Shown piece by piece: positions 45,088-58,930 of a stretch of 64,000 nt of DNA (positions within the stretch are counted from its first letter, which is position 1; every line of letters begins with the position of its first letter). This DNA is from Rhineura floridana (Eukaryota; Chordata; Lepidosauria; Squamata; Rhineuridae): NCBI RefSeq assembly GCF_030035675.1, contig NC_084480.1, positions 15,395,263-15,459,262 of the forward strand, written 5' to 3'. Made by a program: the position numbers and the translations under genes. The notes beneath the pieces were generated by a model. The model was not told the DNA's origin and did no database searches. It saw only the letters and a program-made list of their open reading frames with translations.

Positions 45088-45357
45088 AAATTCTGCAAAT
45101 AAATTTCAATATACTGTATATTATTATTTATTATGCTGAGGTGCTGGAGTAAGCTCTACTAAAGACTGTAGATGGGGAGTGCAATTTTTTTAAATCCTTC
45201 ATCCAAAGAAAAACCTACCTCCAAATAAAAAAACAAAAGAACTAACACATCAGCAAGAAAGGCTGTAGCCAGCTCACTCCTTCATGTACTTATTTTCTAC
45301 TTGCAGGGAGTTCAGAGTTGCATTTGAAAACGGCATCCACAATCTACAGTCTGAAGT

Positions 45358-46395
45358 GATACAGTCCAATAGCCCATCTAACTCAGCATTCTGTTCTCAC
45401 AGTGCCCAAACAGATGCCTGCGAGAAACTTGGAAAAAGGATCTGAGCACAAGAACACTCTCCCCTCCTGCAGTTTCCAGAAACTGGTATTCAGAAGCATA
45501 CTTCCTCCAACTGCAGGAGCAGAGCAGAGCCACTGTGGCTAGTAGCCTTTGATAGCCTCCATGAGTTTGTCTAATCCTATTTTAAAGCCCTCCAAGTTGG
45601 TGGCCATCACTGCTGCCTCTGGGGGCATGTTCCATAGCTTAACTATGTGCTGCATGAAGAAGTACTTACTTTTATCTGTCCAGAATCATCCAGCACTCAG
45701 CTTCTTTGGATGTCCACAAGTTCTAGCATTATGAGAGATAAAAACTTTTCTCTATCCACAATCTCCATGTCATGTATAATTTTATAAATGTCTGTCTCTA
45801 AACTAAAAAACCCCAAATGTTGCAGCCTTTCCTCATAAAGGAGTTACTCCATCCCGTTGATCATCTTGGTTGCCTTTCTTGAACCTTTTCCAACTCTACA
45901 ATATCCTTTTTAAGGTGAGGGGATCAGAGCTGTACACAATGTTCTGAATGTGGTCACACCCTAGATTTGTATAACGGCATTATGATACCTGTAATTTTAC
46001 TTTAAATACCTTTTCCTAATGATCCCTAGCATGGAATTTGCTTTTTTCACAGCTACCGTACAAAGGGTCAACATCTTCATCAAGCTATCCAATATGACCC
46101 CAAGGTCTCGTTCCTGGTCAGTCACTGCCAGTTCAAACCCCATGAGCGTATATGTGAAATTAGGATTTTTTGCCCTGACATGCATCACTTTTCACTTGTT
46201 TACATTAAATTGCATATGCTATTTTACCGCCCATTCACTCAGTTTGGAGAGGTCCTTTTGGAGCTCTTCACAATCTCTTCTTGTTTTAATGACACTGAAT
46301 AATTTGGTCTCATCAGCAAACTTGACCACTTCACTGCTCATCCCTAACTCTAGATCATTTATGATTAAGTTAAAAAGCACAGGTTCCTGCAAACT
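45358..46395 (-). mobile_element. CR1 LINE, thumb domain to 3'UTR
   Basis: From 3'UTR at 45358 (GCCCATCTAACTCAGCATTC) the minus strand gives KRGLDKLMEAI-like, the EKRR region, then NSMLGIIRKRYLK, MMHVRAKNPNFTYTLMGFEL and AVTDQERDLGVILDSLMKML. It ends in the FADD-adjacent LNLIINDLELGMSSEVVKF region. Frames are broken in several places. Confidence 0.8.
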
Positions 46396-47651
46396 TTGTG
46401 CAAGTTTGCAAAGTTTGGATGAAGTGACCTAAGGCTGCAATTCTTTGCACATTTACCAGTGTACAATATGCCACAATTAGCATCACAGTGAGATTTACTT
46501 TCAAGTAAACATGCAATAAGATGGGCCTGTAAACATACACTCAACAGGGTATTGCAGACAGTCCTGGCTCTTAAGTTACATTGGTACTAACTTACCACAC
46601 TCAGTGTGTCATGTCATAACTGGAAGGAATCTGTGCAACTCGGCTCCTACCTGCACAGTAAAGGAAACATCAGAAGCCCCAGCAACAACAAATCGTCCTG
46701 TCATCAAACCCTGTTTCTAACTATGGGACATTTATTTATAGATCAACAATGTGTTATACACAGTACAAACATTTCCATGTACAGGAATCTCGTAGCCTGC
46801 TATAGGCTTAATTTTCATAATTTTATTTGGAACATTGAAGCCGAGTTTGAAAAGCCCTGATTTAAGTATTAAGATGGGTGACAACTCTTATTTAGTGAAG
46901 TACTTAGTTCTGAGCTTCAACATCTTTATGTGCCTTTCACTCAGCATCTTACATTTTTATCAAGTTTCCATTCATTGAAATGGCTACATTAAGATAAAAT
47001 TAAATTGGACCAAGACATGAATAATTCCTTTTTAAAATGAGATAATCACAAGAGCTTCTGTCTAGAAACAGAAAGAGTAAAGTAGTTGAATTATAATAAT
47101 ATGCAAACGTATATAGAAAAGGAACAAAAACAAGTGGAGTTTGTGGAGGTGGTTTTGGAGCTGCTACCGGTTTGTAACAAAATGTTGACAATGAGCCAAG
47201 TCAACAAAAATAAAATTGCCATTTGTACTAGCTGCAATTAATTAAAATTATTCTCCCAATATTATTCTTATCTCAGTCCTATTGTAAAAAAGGACAGATC
47301 TCAAATCCACACTGACCTATACATTTTATCCCAGATCAAGGGGTAAAATACCCTTCTCTGAAGTTGATGCTTATCAACACCATCGAAACAAATTCCATGC
47401 TCCAAATATTAAGCCCTCACATCTACACTTAAATATCAGATCTTTGCTTATGAGCAAAGATTCAGCTTCATGATGGCAGTTAAACTACTTCCAAATAACT
47501 GTCCCTAAGCATATTTATTATTGTTACTATTATTATTGATGCATTGCTTCCTATAAGTAATTTCATAATACAATGAAACATATATAAAACTACTGTCATT
47601 TAAAACAGTTAAAACAATTGCATATATAAAAACAATTTCAAATCAAACACA

Positions 47652-48102
47652 CAGGCCCAGCGCCAGTGGGCCCCCAGGTTGGGCACTGTGCGAGGGCCCC
47701 TGGTACTGAGAGGGGCCCCTGCTGCTGGGGCTGGGCAGGCGTCGCTTCCATTCCAAGATCCATGCTAGCATCAGGCCACAGAGTATGCACCCAGATGCTG
47801 GTGCAGACTGTGGAGCAGCAGCCAAACGCTCAGGCAACACCCTCCCACTGCTGGCATGGGCTGGTCACCCAGCTTCCTGAAGTGGTGTGAGGTTGTGTCA
47901 GCAGATTAGTACACTATGCAAGCATGCTTGCCATCACCCAAGATGGTGGTGGGGCATCAACATGCCCCCGCCATCTTGGGTGATGGCAGCGTCTATGCAC
48001 AGCACACTAATCTGCTGACACAGCTGGGCCTTTTTAAGCCTCTGGTGGCAGCAGCTACTAGTGCCACTAACCAGGGCCCACTGCTGTCTGGTGCCAGCCC
48101 TG
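47652..48102. mobile_element. Non-autonomous hAT-like element with long internal palindrome
   Basis: The ends CAGGCCCAGCGCCAG and CTGGTGCCAGCCCTG are imperfect inverted repeats. The flanking octamers CAAACACA and CCAATACA agree at 6 of 8, consistent with an aged 8-bp duplication. It interrupts an L2. The interior is G+C-rich and contains an inverted repeat at 47896-48020. Confidence 0.6.
47896..48020. repeat. Long inverted repeat, about 60-base arms
   Basis: TGTCAGCAGATTAGT starts the left arm and ACTAATCTGCTGACA ends the right. GCCATCACCCAAGATGG is answered by CCATCTTGGGTGATGGC. Four bases (CAAC) separate the arms at the centre, and the differences are few and mostly G-T compatible. Confidence 0.92.
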
Positions 48103-48599
48103 CCAATACAGATGCTGACTGGAAGTTTTAAAAAAATCCAGTTGTTGAAAGAGGAAAGTCTTCCTCAGGTTCTCCCACAAAACAAATGATACTGCTCCTG
48201 TCTGATATGTAACAGGATGGAGTTCCAAATGGTAGGAGCTGCCACACTAAAAGCCCCCTTCCAACATAGTACCAAACAGACCTCCTGATGAAATGGCATC
48301 CGCAGGTCCTCTGCTGCAGAGCACAGTGATCAGTTGAATATGTAAGGGATGAGACATTTTAAATATCATGCTCCCAACCTATATAGCACTTTGTGCATCA
48401 GTATTAGTACCGAACTTCTCTGTAGCTAATTAGCAGCAGGTGCAATTCTTTCAACAGTGGCATAACATAATGGCTATATCCTGCCCCAGTGAGCAATCAC
48501 TCCGCCACATTTCACACTACCTGCAGCTTCCAGCTCAGCTTCAAGGGCAGCTCCACCTGGAGCATATTGCAGGACCAAAATGACTGCCAACTCCCATAT

Positions 48600-48800
48600 T
48601 TTATTTATTTATTGCATTTTTGTTCTGCCCTTCCTTCAAAGTGTACAATGTATGGTCCTCCCCCTCCCCACAATCCTAGTGAGGTAGGTTAGACTAAAAG
48701 ATGGCGAGTGGTCTCCCAGTGAGCTTTGCAGCTGAATGGTGATTTGAACTCAAGCTGCCCCACGGTTAGTATAATACCCTAACCATAATACTGTCCCATC
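48600..48800 (-). repeat. L2-tail / MIR-like SINE fragment
   Basis: TTTATTTATTGCATTTTTGT, CCTCCCCACAATCCTAGTGA, GGTAGGTTAGACTAAAAGA, CAGTGAGCTTTGCAGCTGAA, TGGTGATTTGAACTCAAG. This is the common order of a LINE tail followed by the GTGAGCTT/GATTTGAAC block. Confidence 0.45.
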
Positions 48801-48837
48801 TTCAATTATGAACCTCATCCTTTAATATTTTCCTCAG

Positions 48838-49140
48838 AATGTTTTCTTTGAGTCCTCTCACAGTGGGAGATTACGTGGGGAATGGCCTTTTCAACAGTGA
48901 CACCAGGCTTTGCAATTCTATCACCTGGGAAAGTTTGCTCCAATCCTTTTCTGTCAAGCCTTCCACCCTTGTGACTGTGGGAGGGAGCTTTTCTCTTTGG
49001 CTGATACTGGGCTTCTCATTCTGCAAGTTTTATTGCTGCTTGTTTGATTCTTTTGGATTGTATGCTTGAATCATTGCATTTTTTGTTAGCCGCTTCTGAG
49101 GGCTTGAAGCACAAATGGTGGGATATGGAAGTTTTCATAC
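48838..49140 (+). repeat. L2-clade LINE 3'UTR remnant
   Basis: GGCTTTGCAATTCTATCACC, CTGGGAAAGTTTGCTCCAA and GCCGCTTCTGAGGGCTTGA, AGCACAAATGGTGGGATATG resemble the 3' end of an L2-group element. It is degraded. Confidence 0.4.
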
Positions 49141-50343
49141 ATAGCATGTTTTGGAGCCTAAGTTCGCACCCGCAGCCTAAATCTCCAGATTGTGGTCTGA
49201 ATGGGGATGTAAAACTGAGATGCAGGTGCAGGTATTAGGCCAAGCTCAGGGCTTCCTTTCAGTTCCACATAGGCCCTTTATCTGTGCCCTTCCCCTATGG
49301 GTCCCTGGTTGTCACCTCGATCCACACAGAGCTCACCTCATGGAAGAACATTTTGTTGGGAGGGTCCCCACTTAATAATCTGAGCTTGAAACTCCTGCAG
49401 AGGCCCAGTTGCCACCTTCAGAAGCTAGTTAACCTCCCTCCCCCTCACAAGCCTTTCTCCAGTATGGAAGCTACATTGAATATGTTAGAACATCTTTGAC
49501 TTGGGAGGGAAAAAAGCTATACGCTCTGAAGACCTTCCCATTTGTTGCTAGGTCTCCAAGATCCATTTTACGTAACCCCTGGATGTGACCAAACACGTTT
49601 TCAATTCTAGTCTGAGCTTCACAGTGCACGTGGCAAATGATCCAACTCTCAAACAGGTATTTCACATGTCAACACTCAACCCCCATTAGAACAGCATGCA
49701 AAACTGCCATTTGTGCTTGCAAGAAATTAGTCACACAGAGGCTGAAAGAAATGTCCCATCCAGAGTCACAGCTTTATAAACTGGGCCCAATGCTCTCCCC
49801 CTCTGAACTTTTTGGTAACCAAAAATGAGTTTAATTTGGGTTCACAAAGGAAACAATGTAACACCTGCGTTAGCACATAAATGTGTAACTTTTATTTTGT
49901 TTGGGTTTACTTTGCCAGATCCAAAAGAAAGACCCTAAACTTGCTTGAGACCAACTCCAAACTTGGCAACTCATGCAATATTTGAAGGCAGGATTACATC
50001 CTCATTAGCAATGAGCTTTAATTCTCATCTCATTAATACCCAACACAAGTCTCTGGGGTAATCCAGTGAATTACCAATTCTCAGGAACCCCTTTCCTCAT
50101 CAGCCTGCTGAGAATGCATTGCAGAGAAATCTGGGGCGCATTCTAAAACACCCTCTCGGCCCACGTTGGAAGTACTGTCCAGGCCTATTGTAGCCTTGAT
50201 ATTCCATTTAGCTTGAATATAAGATCTGGAATGTACCCAACACTCCCTTGATACTTTGTACAGTATTGTGAAGAAAATCAGCAACAGTGAACAGGCTGTT
50301 TTCAGGAAATTTTCTTTGCTGTTACAGATCTTGTCCATTAAAG

Positions 50344-50480
50344 CAGGGATGAGGAACCAGATCTGAACCTCCATATGGTGCTGGACTCCAACTCCCATCA
50401 GCCCCAGACAGCACGGTCAATGGCCAGGGATGATGGGATTTGTAGTCCAACAAAATCTGGAAGGCTACATTTTTCTGCAT
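50344..50480. mobile_element. hAT-like palindromic MITE
   Basis: Starts CAGGGATGAGGAACC. The arms carry GTGCTGGACTCCAACTCCC, ATCAGCC and GATGATGGGATTTGTAGTCC, AACAAAATCTGGAAGGC. It can fold on itself. Right end not found. Confidence 0.6.
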
Positions 50481-50589
50481 TAAGGAATCCCCAGTAAAAG
50501 AATCCAGTTTGAACTCTACTGGGATAGCCAGTTATTGCTTTATAAGAAAAGAATTAAAGGCGTGGCTAACAAGTGGCACTCTAATGTTC

Positions 50590-50695
50590 AGAGTCCTAAT
50601 GGTCATCTGCCCCAGTCAGCATAGGCAATGGTCAAGGATGACTGGAGTTGTGGTTCAAAAACATCTGGAGGACCACAGGTTAGTTACCCTGATTT
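50590..50695. mobile_element. hAT-like palindromic MITE fragment
   Basis: CAGTCAGCATAGGCAATGG, TCAAGGATGACTGGAGTTGT and AACATCTGGAGGACCACAGG are the right half of the same family. Confidence 0.5.
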
Positions 50696-50954
50696 ATGAA
50701 TTCAGGGCTGAATTAAGATTTGAGTCCACGTCTACCAGCCTCAAATAGAGCACCCATATGGCCTTTTGCAGGAGCCACTTAAGGAAAAGCTCTCCAAAGC
50801 CCATATAGCAATAGAACTATGGTTTCCTTTTTGGTTTTATGGTATATTGCAGTAACAGTGCAACCTGTATGTTTGACAAAGGTCATTATTCCCCTAATCT
50901 TCCATTCCCATTCACACAACTAAGAACAGAACAGAAAAACTAGATCCATTTGCA

Positions 50955-51683
50955 TACAAAACACATTTTATTAAGAATGTCAGCTTGCTATTGTGTAATC
51001 GAAACCTTTAGATTTTATTTGGAATAATTCCAAATTTAAGCCAATGTTGCCAACCAAAGTACAGCAGCTTGCACATAGATCTGTTTCTTAAATATATAAA
51101 TGTTCTCTTTTTCCACCTTGAGTGCCTGGTCTCAATCAAAAGCTTAACAGCAGAGAAAACTATTATTTTTTCCCATAGGACTACCTCCTCAATGAATAGT
51201 TTCTACTCACACCAAGTTTGCAAGGGCAGTTTTAGGAACAGCGAGTTAACAGCTATTAATATTTATTATTACTTGTTGAGTTATTTACAGTGCTTTATTT
51301 TCAGCTACAGTATACGAGTCATCTAGCTTTTTAAAGACAAGCATAAAAGAATGAGTAGTTGTATTAAAGAGTTTCGGGAAGTGTTTTGAAACAAGTCACA
51401 AATCTGACAGTAACACAGTGTTGTTAAAACCTGGAGCCTAAAATTCTAAACACCATCAATTGCACTGCACTGGAAAAAGTTCTTGCATTGAGAATGTCAA
51501 GAAGAGCAAAACAATATATTAAAACTTTTTCAGCTACAGATATAAGATTATCCTAAGTCTTCTTAGGTGTCTGTGTGTATGAAGATTCCAAGTTTCCATT
51601 AGATAAAATTGCAGTTAAATTTCCAAGCTGGGGACAGCATCATCAGTTCATTTCCTACAGCATCCACAATCCCATGCACAAGC
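50955..51683 (-). other. C18orf32: C18orf32 3'UTR
   Basis: Extends from the stop codon at 51684-51686 towards lower coordinates. An AATAAA on the minus strand (complement TTTATT at 50967-50972) is the likely polyadenylation signal, giving a 3'UTR of about 730 bases. No repeat was recognised in it, unlike the flanks. The cleavage point is not visible and is inferred. Confidence 0.6.
50967..50972 (-). terminator. C18orf32: Polyadenylation signal of C18orf32
   Basis: AATAAA on the minus strand, the last clear signal after the stop codon before the intergenic MITEs. The poly(A) site should lie 10-30 bases further on. Confidence 0.5.
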
Positions 51684-51758
51684 TTAGTCAGCCTTTTTAT
51701 CAGAAACCTCAGGATGTCCACTTCCAGCAAATCCATTTGCGATGCCATTGCTTTCAGT
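51684..51758 (-). CDS. C18orf32: C18orf32 homologue, last coding exon
   Basis: The minus-strand acceptor TTTCATTTCAG ends at 51759. The exon reads TESNGIANGFAGSGHPEVSD then KKAD and stop TAA. Joined to the 53.7 kb exon it completes a 95-codon protein; human C18orf32 has 76. The human end (MNGLPTKGPTEICDKKKD) aligns in style with NGIANGFAGSGHPEVSDKKA plus D. Both finish with lysines at -3 and -4, the KKxx ER-retrieval pattern. Phase agrees: exon 2 ends after the whole codon AAA and exon 3 starts at ACT. Confidence 0.88.
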   Translation of the reverse strand, partial: TESNGIANGFAGSGHPEVSDKKAD

Positions 51759-54002
<2,244 letters not shown>

Positions 54003-55224
54003 TCAGTGGCCTATGCAACTCCTGAAGACCTTAAGGCTTCAATCCTGTGCACATTCAGATGGGAGTACGCCTCACTGAACTCTGCAGGGCATACTTCCAA
54101 GCAAACATGCATAGATACAGGTGCACAATCAGCACTATTTAGCATGACACAGCCAGTCTGTAAGCACTGTATTCTCTTTTCCTGCCAGTTTGTTTTTGTT
54201 AGTAGGCAGTAGAGAACAAGTAGGAAAACAAAAACGCAGGTTTGTATTTGGTTTTTTCTCTCATAAAAACGGATGCATCTGGGAATGCGTGCAAATCCAT
54301 ACATATGCTCAAAACAATTTGACGACAAAAATCTAATACAAAACAGACCCTCAAATTCAAGTTACGTTTCCTTTGCACTTACTCTCAGTTGGATATGCAT
54401 ATAATTACAGCCTTAAATGACAACATAAAGTAGTTGAGACAACAGAAATTTTGGAAGGTAACTTTTCTGAAAAATCCAGATGCAGCAACATGCACAGCAA
54501 CACACCAAAACTGAATTCCGCTGACTATGCTTATCAATGATCCCAAATCCACAACTGATGCGAGTGCTGCTGTCAACCACCTTGCACAGCCTGTGCTAAC
54601 TGTGAGATAAGTTGTACCAGTATAACCAGATATATCATTCTAAGAAAGAGGTTCTAGTACTGTGATGCAGTGCTCCCAGGGGTGGGATACAGGGCCAAAG
54701 GAAGGGTCTGCTAGGGAAAATGGTGCAATGGGTTAACTACCCCAAAAGGAAGCTTTGATGATCCACGCAATCATGCTCCTGTAACAGTCCAGTTACAGCA
54801 CCAGATCAGGCAGACTGCCAATGCACCTAAAGAACAACTCAGGTTAAGCACAGCCTATACACAGCTTTCCTTTCACAGTGGTTTTATCAAGATAACCTGC
54901 TTAATATTCTTAGGAGAATTTCAGAACATGCAAGTGTGAAAGCAAACTTTTTAGGAAAAATTAAATTATGAGTAAGTGAAAAAAGGTTTTGTGAGTGCAA
55001 AGCAACAGAAAGTGGACTATCTACAGTATCAGGCAACAATCGGCCCGTCTAGCTAGCAACTTACTCTAAAAGAGCTATGAACTCCAAAACAATAATCAAA
55101 ATGCCAGTAATCTATTGGCATAGCAAAAAATATTGTTGACAGTTGATTGCTAGTGTATGTGCAATACATTAAAGGACAGAGACAAGTAAGTGCTGCTCTC
55201 CCAAAAATGGGGAAGACCAAAAAG

Positions 55225-57332
55225 CTGGGTTTTATTATTTATTATTTAATTTATATCCCGCCTTTTCTCCCAGCAGGAGCCCAGGGAGGCAAACACAAGC
55301 ACTAAAAACACTTTAAAACGTCATAAAAACAAACTTTAAAATAGATTAAAACAAAACGTCTTTAAAAACATTTTTTTAAAAAAGCTTTCAGGACATCTTA
55401 AAAAAAAGATTAAAAATATAATCTTTTTTTAAAAAAGGTTTAAAAACATATTAAAAAGCAATTCCAATACAGACACACACTGGGATAAGGTCTCAAAAGG
55501 CTTGTTGAAAGAGGAAGGTCTTCAATAGACACCAAAAAGATAAAAGAGATGGTGCCTGTATAATATTTAAGGGGAGGGAATTCCAAAGGGTAGGTGCCGC
55601 CACACTAAAGGTCCATTTCCTAAGTTGTGCAGAACGGATCTCCTGATAAGATGGTATCTGCAGAAGGCCCTCACCTACAGAGTGCAGTGAGTGACTGGGT
55701 ATATAAGGGATAAGATGGTCTTTCAGGTATCCTGGTCCCAAGCTGTATAGGCCTTTGTACACCAAAACTAGAACCTTGAACTTGGTCCGGTAGCAAATGG
55801 GCAGCCAGTGCAATTCTTCCACTAGCGGGTTGCCACGTTGGCGATACTCTGCCCCAGTGAGCAGTCTTGCAGCCGCATTTTGCACCAGCTCCCGCTTCCA
55901 GACCAACCTCAAGGGCAGCCCCACACAGAGCGCATTACAATAATCCAGCCTAGAGGTTACCAGTGCGTGGACAACAGTGGTCAGGATATCCCACTCCAGA
56001 AACGGCTGCAGCTGTCTTAGCAGCCGAAGCTGGTAAAAGGCACTCCTAGCCACTGAGGTCACCTGGGCCTCTGGTAACAAAGATGGATCCAGGAGCACCC
56101 CCAGACTACAGACCTGCTCTTTCAGAGGGAGTACAACCCCATCAGAGGCAGCAACTGACCACTTACCTGAACTCGGGAACCACCAACCCACAGCGCCTCC
56201 ATCTTGCTAGGATTCAGACTCAGTTTATTGGCCCTCATCCAGCCCACCACCAAGTCCAGGCACTGGTCCAGGGCTTCCATGGCCTCTCCCGGTTCAGATG
56301 TTACAGAGAAATAGAGCTGGGTATCGTCAGCATACTGCTGACACCTCGCCCCAAAGCTCCTGATGACTGCTCCCAATGGCTTCATATGGATGTTAAACAG
56401 TATGGGGGTCAAGATGGTGCCCTGCGGCACCCCACAGCACAACTGCCAGGGGGCCAAAAGACAATCACCCAGTGCTATTCTCTGAAAACGACCTTGGAGA
56501 TAGGATCGGAACCACTGTAAAACAGTGCCTCCAATACCCATCTCACCAAGTTGGCCCAGAAGGATACCATGGTCAATGGTATCAAAAGCCACTAAGAGAT
56601 CAAGTAAGAGTAACAGGGTCACACTCCCCCTGTCCTTCTCCCAATAAAGGTCATCCATCAAGGCGACCAAGTCCGATTCAGTCCCATAACCAGACCTGAA
56701 CCCAGACTGGGATGGGTCAAGACAATCTGTTTCATCCAAGAGTACTTGCAATTGCTGTGCCACAACCCTCTCAATCACCTTCCCTAAAAAGGAGGTATTT
56801 GTGGCCATTCAGTAATTGTCGCAGACCAATGGGGCCAGGGTGGGCTTTTTCAGGACTGGTCAGATCACCGCCTCTTTCAGGGCGGCTGGAACTACTCCCT
56901 CCTGCAATGATGCGTTGACCACACCCTGGATCCATTCGCTCAACCCCCCTTGGCAAGCTTTAATAAGCCAAGAAGGTCAAGGATCAAGAGGACATGTTGC
57001 TGGTGGCATCGTCACAAGCACCTTGTCTAGTCATCAGGCCACACCAACTGAAACCGTTCCCATGAAGTTGCAGCAGACGTTGCACTGGACACCTCACTGG
57101 GGACTACAGCAGATGTGGATGGGGCATCAAGACTGCTACGGAGACAAGCAACTTTACCCTCGAAGTGCCTTGCAAGCAATCCACAGTGGGCCTCCAAAGG
57201 GTTTAAAACTCCATTTCCTGGAGTTGATGTCAACAGACCCTTGACAATATGGAAAAGATCCACCAGACAGCTACTTGAGGATATGATGGAGACAGAGAAG
57301 TGGGACTTCTTCACTGCCCTCACCACCACACA
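55225..57332 (-). mobile_element. L2-clade LINE, linker to 3' tail (longest L2 copy)
   Basis: Minus-strand frames give a pre-RT linker (LARHFEGKVACLRSSLDAPS, FQLVWPDD) and the RT: TSFLGKVIERVVAQQLQVLL, DPSQSGFRSGYGTESDLVAL, LLLDLLVAFDTIDHGILLGQ, CGVPQGTILTPILFNIHMKP and the catalytic QYADDTQLYFSVTSEPGEAM. The thumb follows (VVLPLKEQVCSLGVLLDPSL, NAAARLLTGAEYRQRG, KWTFSVAAPTLWNSLPLNII). The A-rich 3'UTR and the tail at 55.23-55.30 kb follow. Two frames of 228 and 232 codons remain open, so it is one of the younger LINE copies here. The 5' part is missing. Confidence 0.9.
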
Positions 57333-58025
57333 CTAGGCACAGTTATGATGTTTTACTCATGCCTGATCAGGCTCAAGCACGTCTTTCACCACTTGTGCTC
57401 TAGCCGTCGTCCAGCCTGTTTTGAAAAATCTTGTGCCCTTTAAGGTTAATGTTTACTTAGCACAATGCCATTTTGCCACCATCACTCAATTGCCAATCAA
57501 AGCTTTCTAGAAGGATCCTCACATTCATCTTGTTTCTAAAAACATCAGGCCCTTTCTCGAGAGTAAGAAATCTCCTCTCCAAGCAGCACCGTAATGTCTG
57601 GTTTTGTTTCTGATATTTAGCTGCCCAGTGCCTTTCATTTTTGAGCCAAAACTATTATTCAGAAACTCTTTATACAAATAAAGAGCAATATTTTCTCTCT
57701 GGCATTATTGGGTCATGCCAAGGAACCAAAGGCCCCCTGTTCTGACACACTCTCAAGAGTTTGAGGAAAAGAATATCAGCTTTGGGACCAATGGAGGGAA
57801 AATTGGGGTGAGGGAGAGGAAGGAGAGAGAGTTGTACAACATATGCACACACACAAAACAGAGAAATGCCACACACCACTGTGAAGTCATGAACACAGCA
57901 GGGATTTAGTTTTGGTGAGATTCCTCCACCTCATATGCTTCTAAACCCCCACCTCAGTAGAACTGATTTCCCATAGGCTTTAATTTATGGGATTTTAATA
58001 CAGAAACAGCACAATCCAAACCATT

Positions 58026-58550
58026 TGGGGCTTTTTAGTTTAGAGAAAAGGCGGGTCAGAGGAGACATGATAGAAGTGTATAAAATTATGCATGGCATTG
58101 AGAAAGTGGATAGAGAAAAGTTCTTCTCCCTCTCTCATAATACTAGAACTCGTGGACATTCAAAGAAGCTGAATGTTGGAAGATTCAGGACAGACAAAAG
58201 GAAGTACTTCCTTACTCAGCGCATAGTTAAACTATGGAATTTGCTCCCACAAGATGCAGTAATGGCCACCAGCTTGGATGGCTTTAAAAGAAGATTAGAC
58301 AAATTCATGGAGGACAGGGCTATCAATGGCTACTAGCCGTGATGGCTGTGCTCTGCCACCCTAGTCAGAGGCAGCATGCTTCTGAAAACCAGTTGCCGGA
58401 AGCCTCAGGAGGGGAGAGTGTTCTTGCACTCGGGTCCTGCTTGCGGGCTTCCCCCAGGCACCTGGTTGGCCACTGTGAGAACAGGATGCTGGACTAGATG
58501 GGACACTGGCCTGATCCAGCAGGCTCTTCTTATGTTCTTATGTTCTTATT
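58026..58550 (+). mobile_element. CR1 LINE 3' end
   Basis: A 104-codon open frame GLFSLEKRRVRGDMIEVYKI, MHGIEKVDREKFFSLSHNTR, TDKRKYFLTQRIVKLWNLLP and GFKRRLDKFMEDRAINGY is the intact C-terminus of CR1 ORF2. The 3'UTR follows and ends in two octamer-type units (TTATGTTC TTATGTTC), the CR1 terminus. It is 5'-truncated and little decayed. Confidence 0.92.
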
Positions 58551-58551
58551 T

Positions 58552-58620
58552 ATACTCAGAAGTAAGTCCCATCAAATTAAATGGGGCTTACTCATAAGTA
58601 AGTTATTGCAGCTTAGTGCT
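58552..58620. repeat. Foldback element (AGTAAGTCCCAT family)
   Basis: TACTCAGAAGTAAGTCCCAT and AATGGGGCTTACTCATAAGT are imperfect inverted arms around AAATT. The same family as the element at 58841. Confidence 0.55.
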
Positions 58621-58840
58621 AATGAAAAGTGTTACAACATACCCGTTTTATTTACTTAAAGCAATGACCTTTAGTACATGTTACTTGTTTATCTAGATAC
58701 ATGAACCTTATTTTTCACTCTGTAATCTGCTTTGAACACTTTTCAGAAAAAAATGGGATAGAAACTTTACTTAATTTATTAAGTCCCACTTTGTTCAAAG
58801 GGACTAACTTTCAAAGAAGTGTGCAGGCACTGCAGCTTTA

Positions 58841-58930
58841 GGCTAAAATCCAATACACACTTAACTGGGAGTAAGTCCCACTGAATCCAATGGAGCTTAC
58901 TTCTAAGTAGACATGTACTGGATTGCAGCC
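58841..58930. repeat. Foldback element, most complete copy
   Basis: GGCTAAAATCCAATACACAC, TTAACTGGGAGTAAGTCCCA on the left is answered by GGAGCTTACTTCTAAGTAGA, CATGTACTGGATTGCAGCC on the right, so nearly the whole 90-bp unit pairs with itself. Similar units at 58552, 26338 and, degraded, near 54040 and 46440. Confidence 0.75.

Larger units (their letters stand above)
47560..48595 (-). mobile_element. L2-clade LINE 3' region, interrupted by a hAT-like element
   Basis: The A-rich 3'UTR (AAAACAGTTAAAACAATTGC) precedes the insert at 47652. After it the ORF end continues: GTTGAAAGAGGAAAGTCTTC, GGAGTTCCAAATGGTAGGAG, CTCCTGATGAAATGGCATCC and TTCAAGGGCAGCTCCACCTG. This is the same order as the L2 at 55.5-55.92 kb. 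Confidence 0.65.
44215..50949. other. DYM-C18orf32 intergenic region
   Basis: It holds L2, BovB, CR1, hAT and MITE remnants listed separately. Nothing recognisable in about 45100-45350, 46440-47550 and 49150-50340, apart from a foldback-like scrap near 46440-46530. No conserved exon was noticed. Confidence 0.7.
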
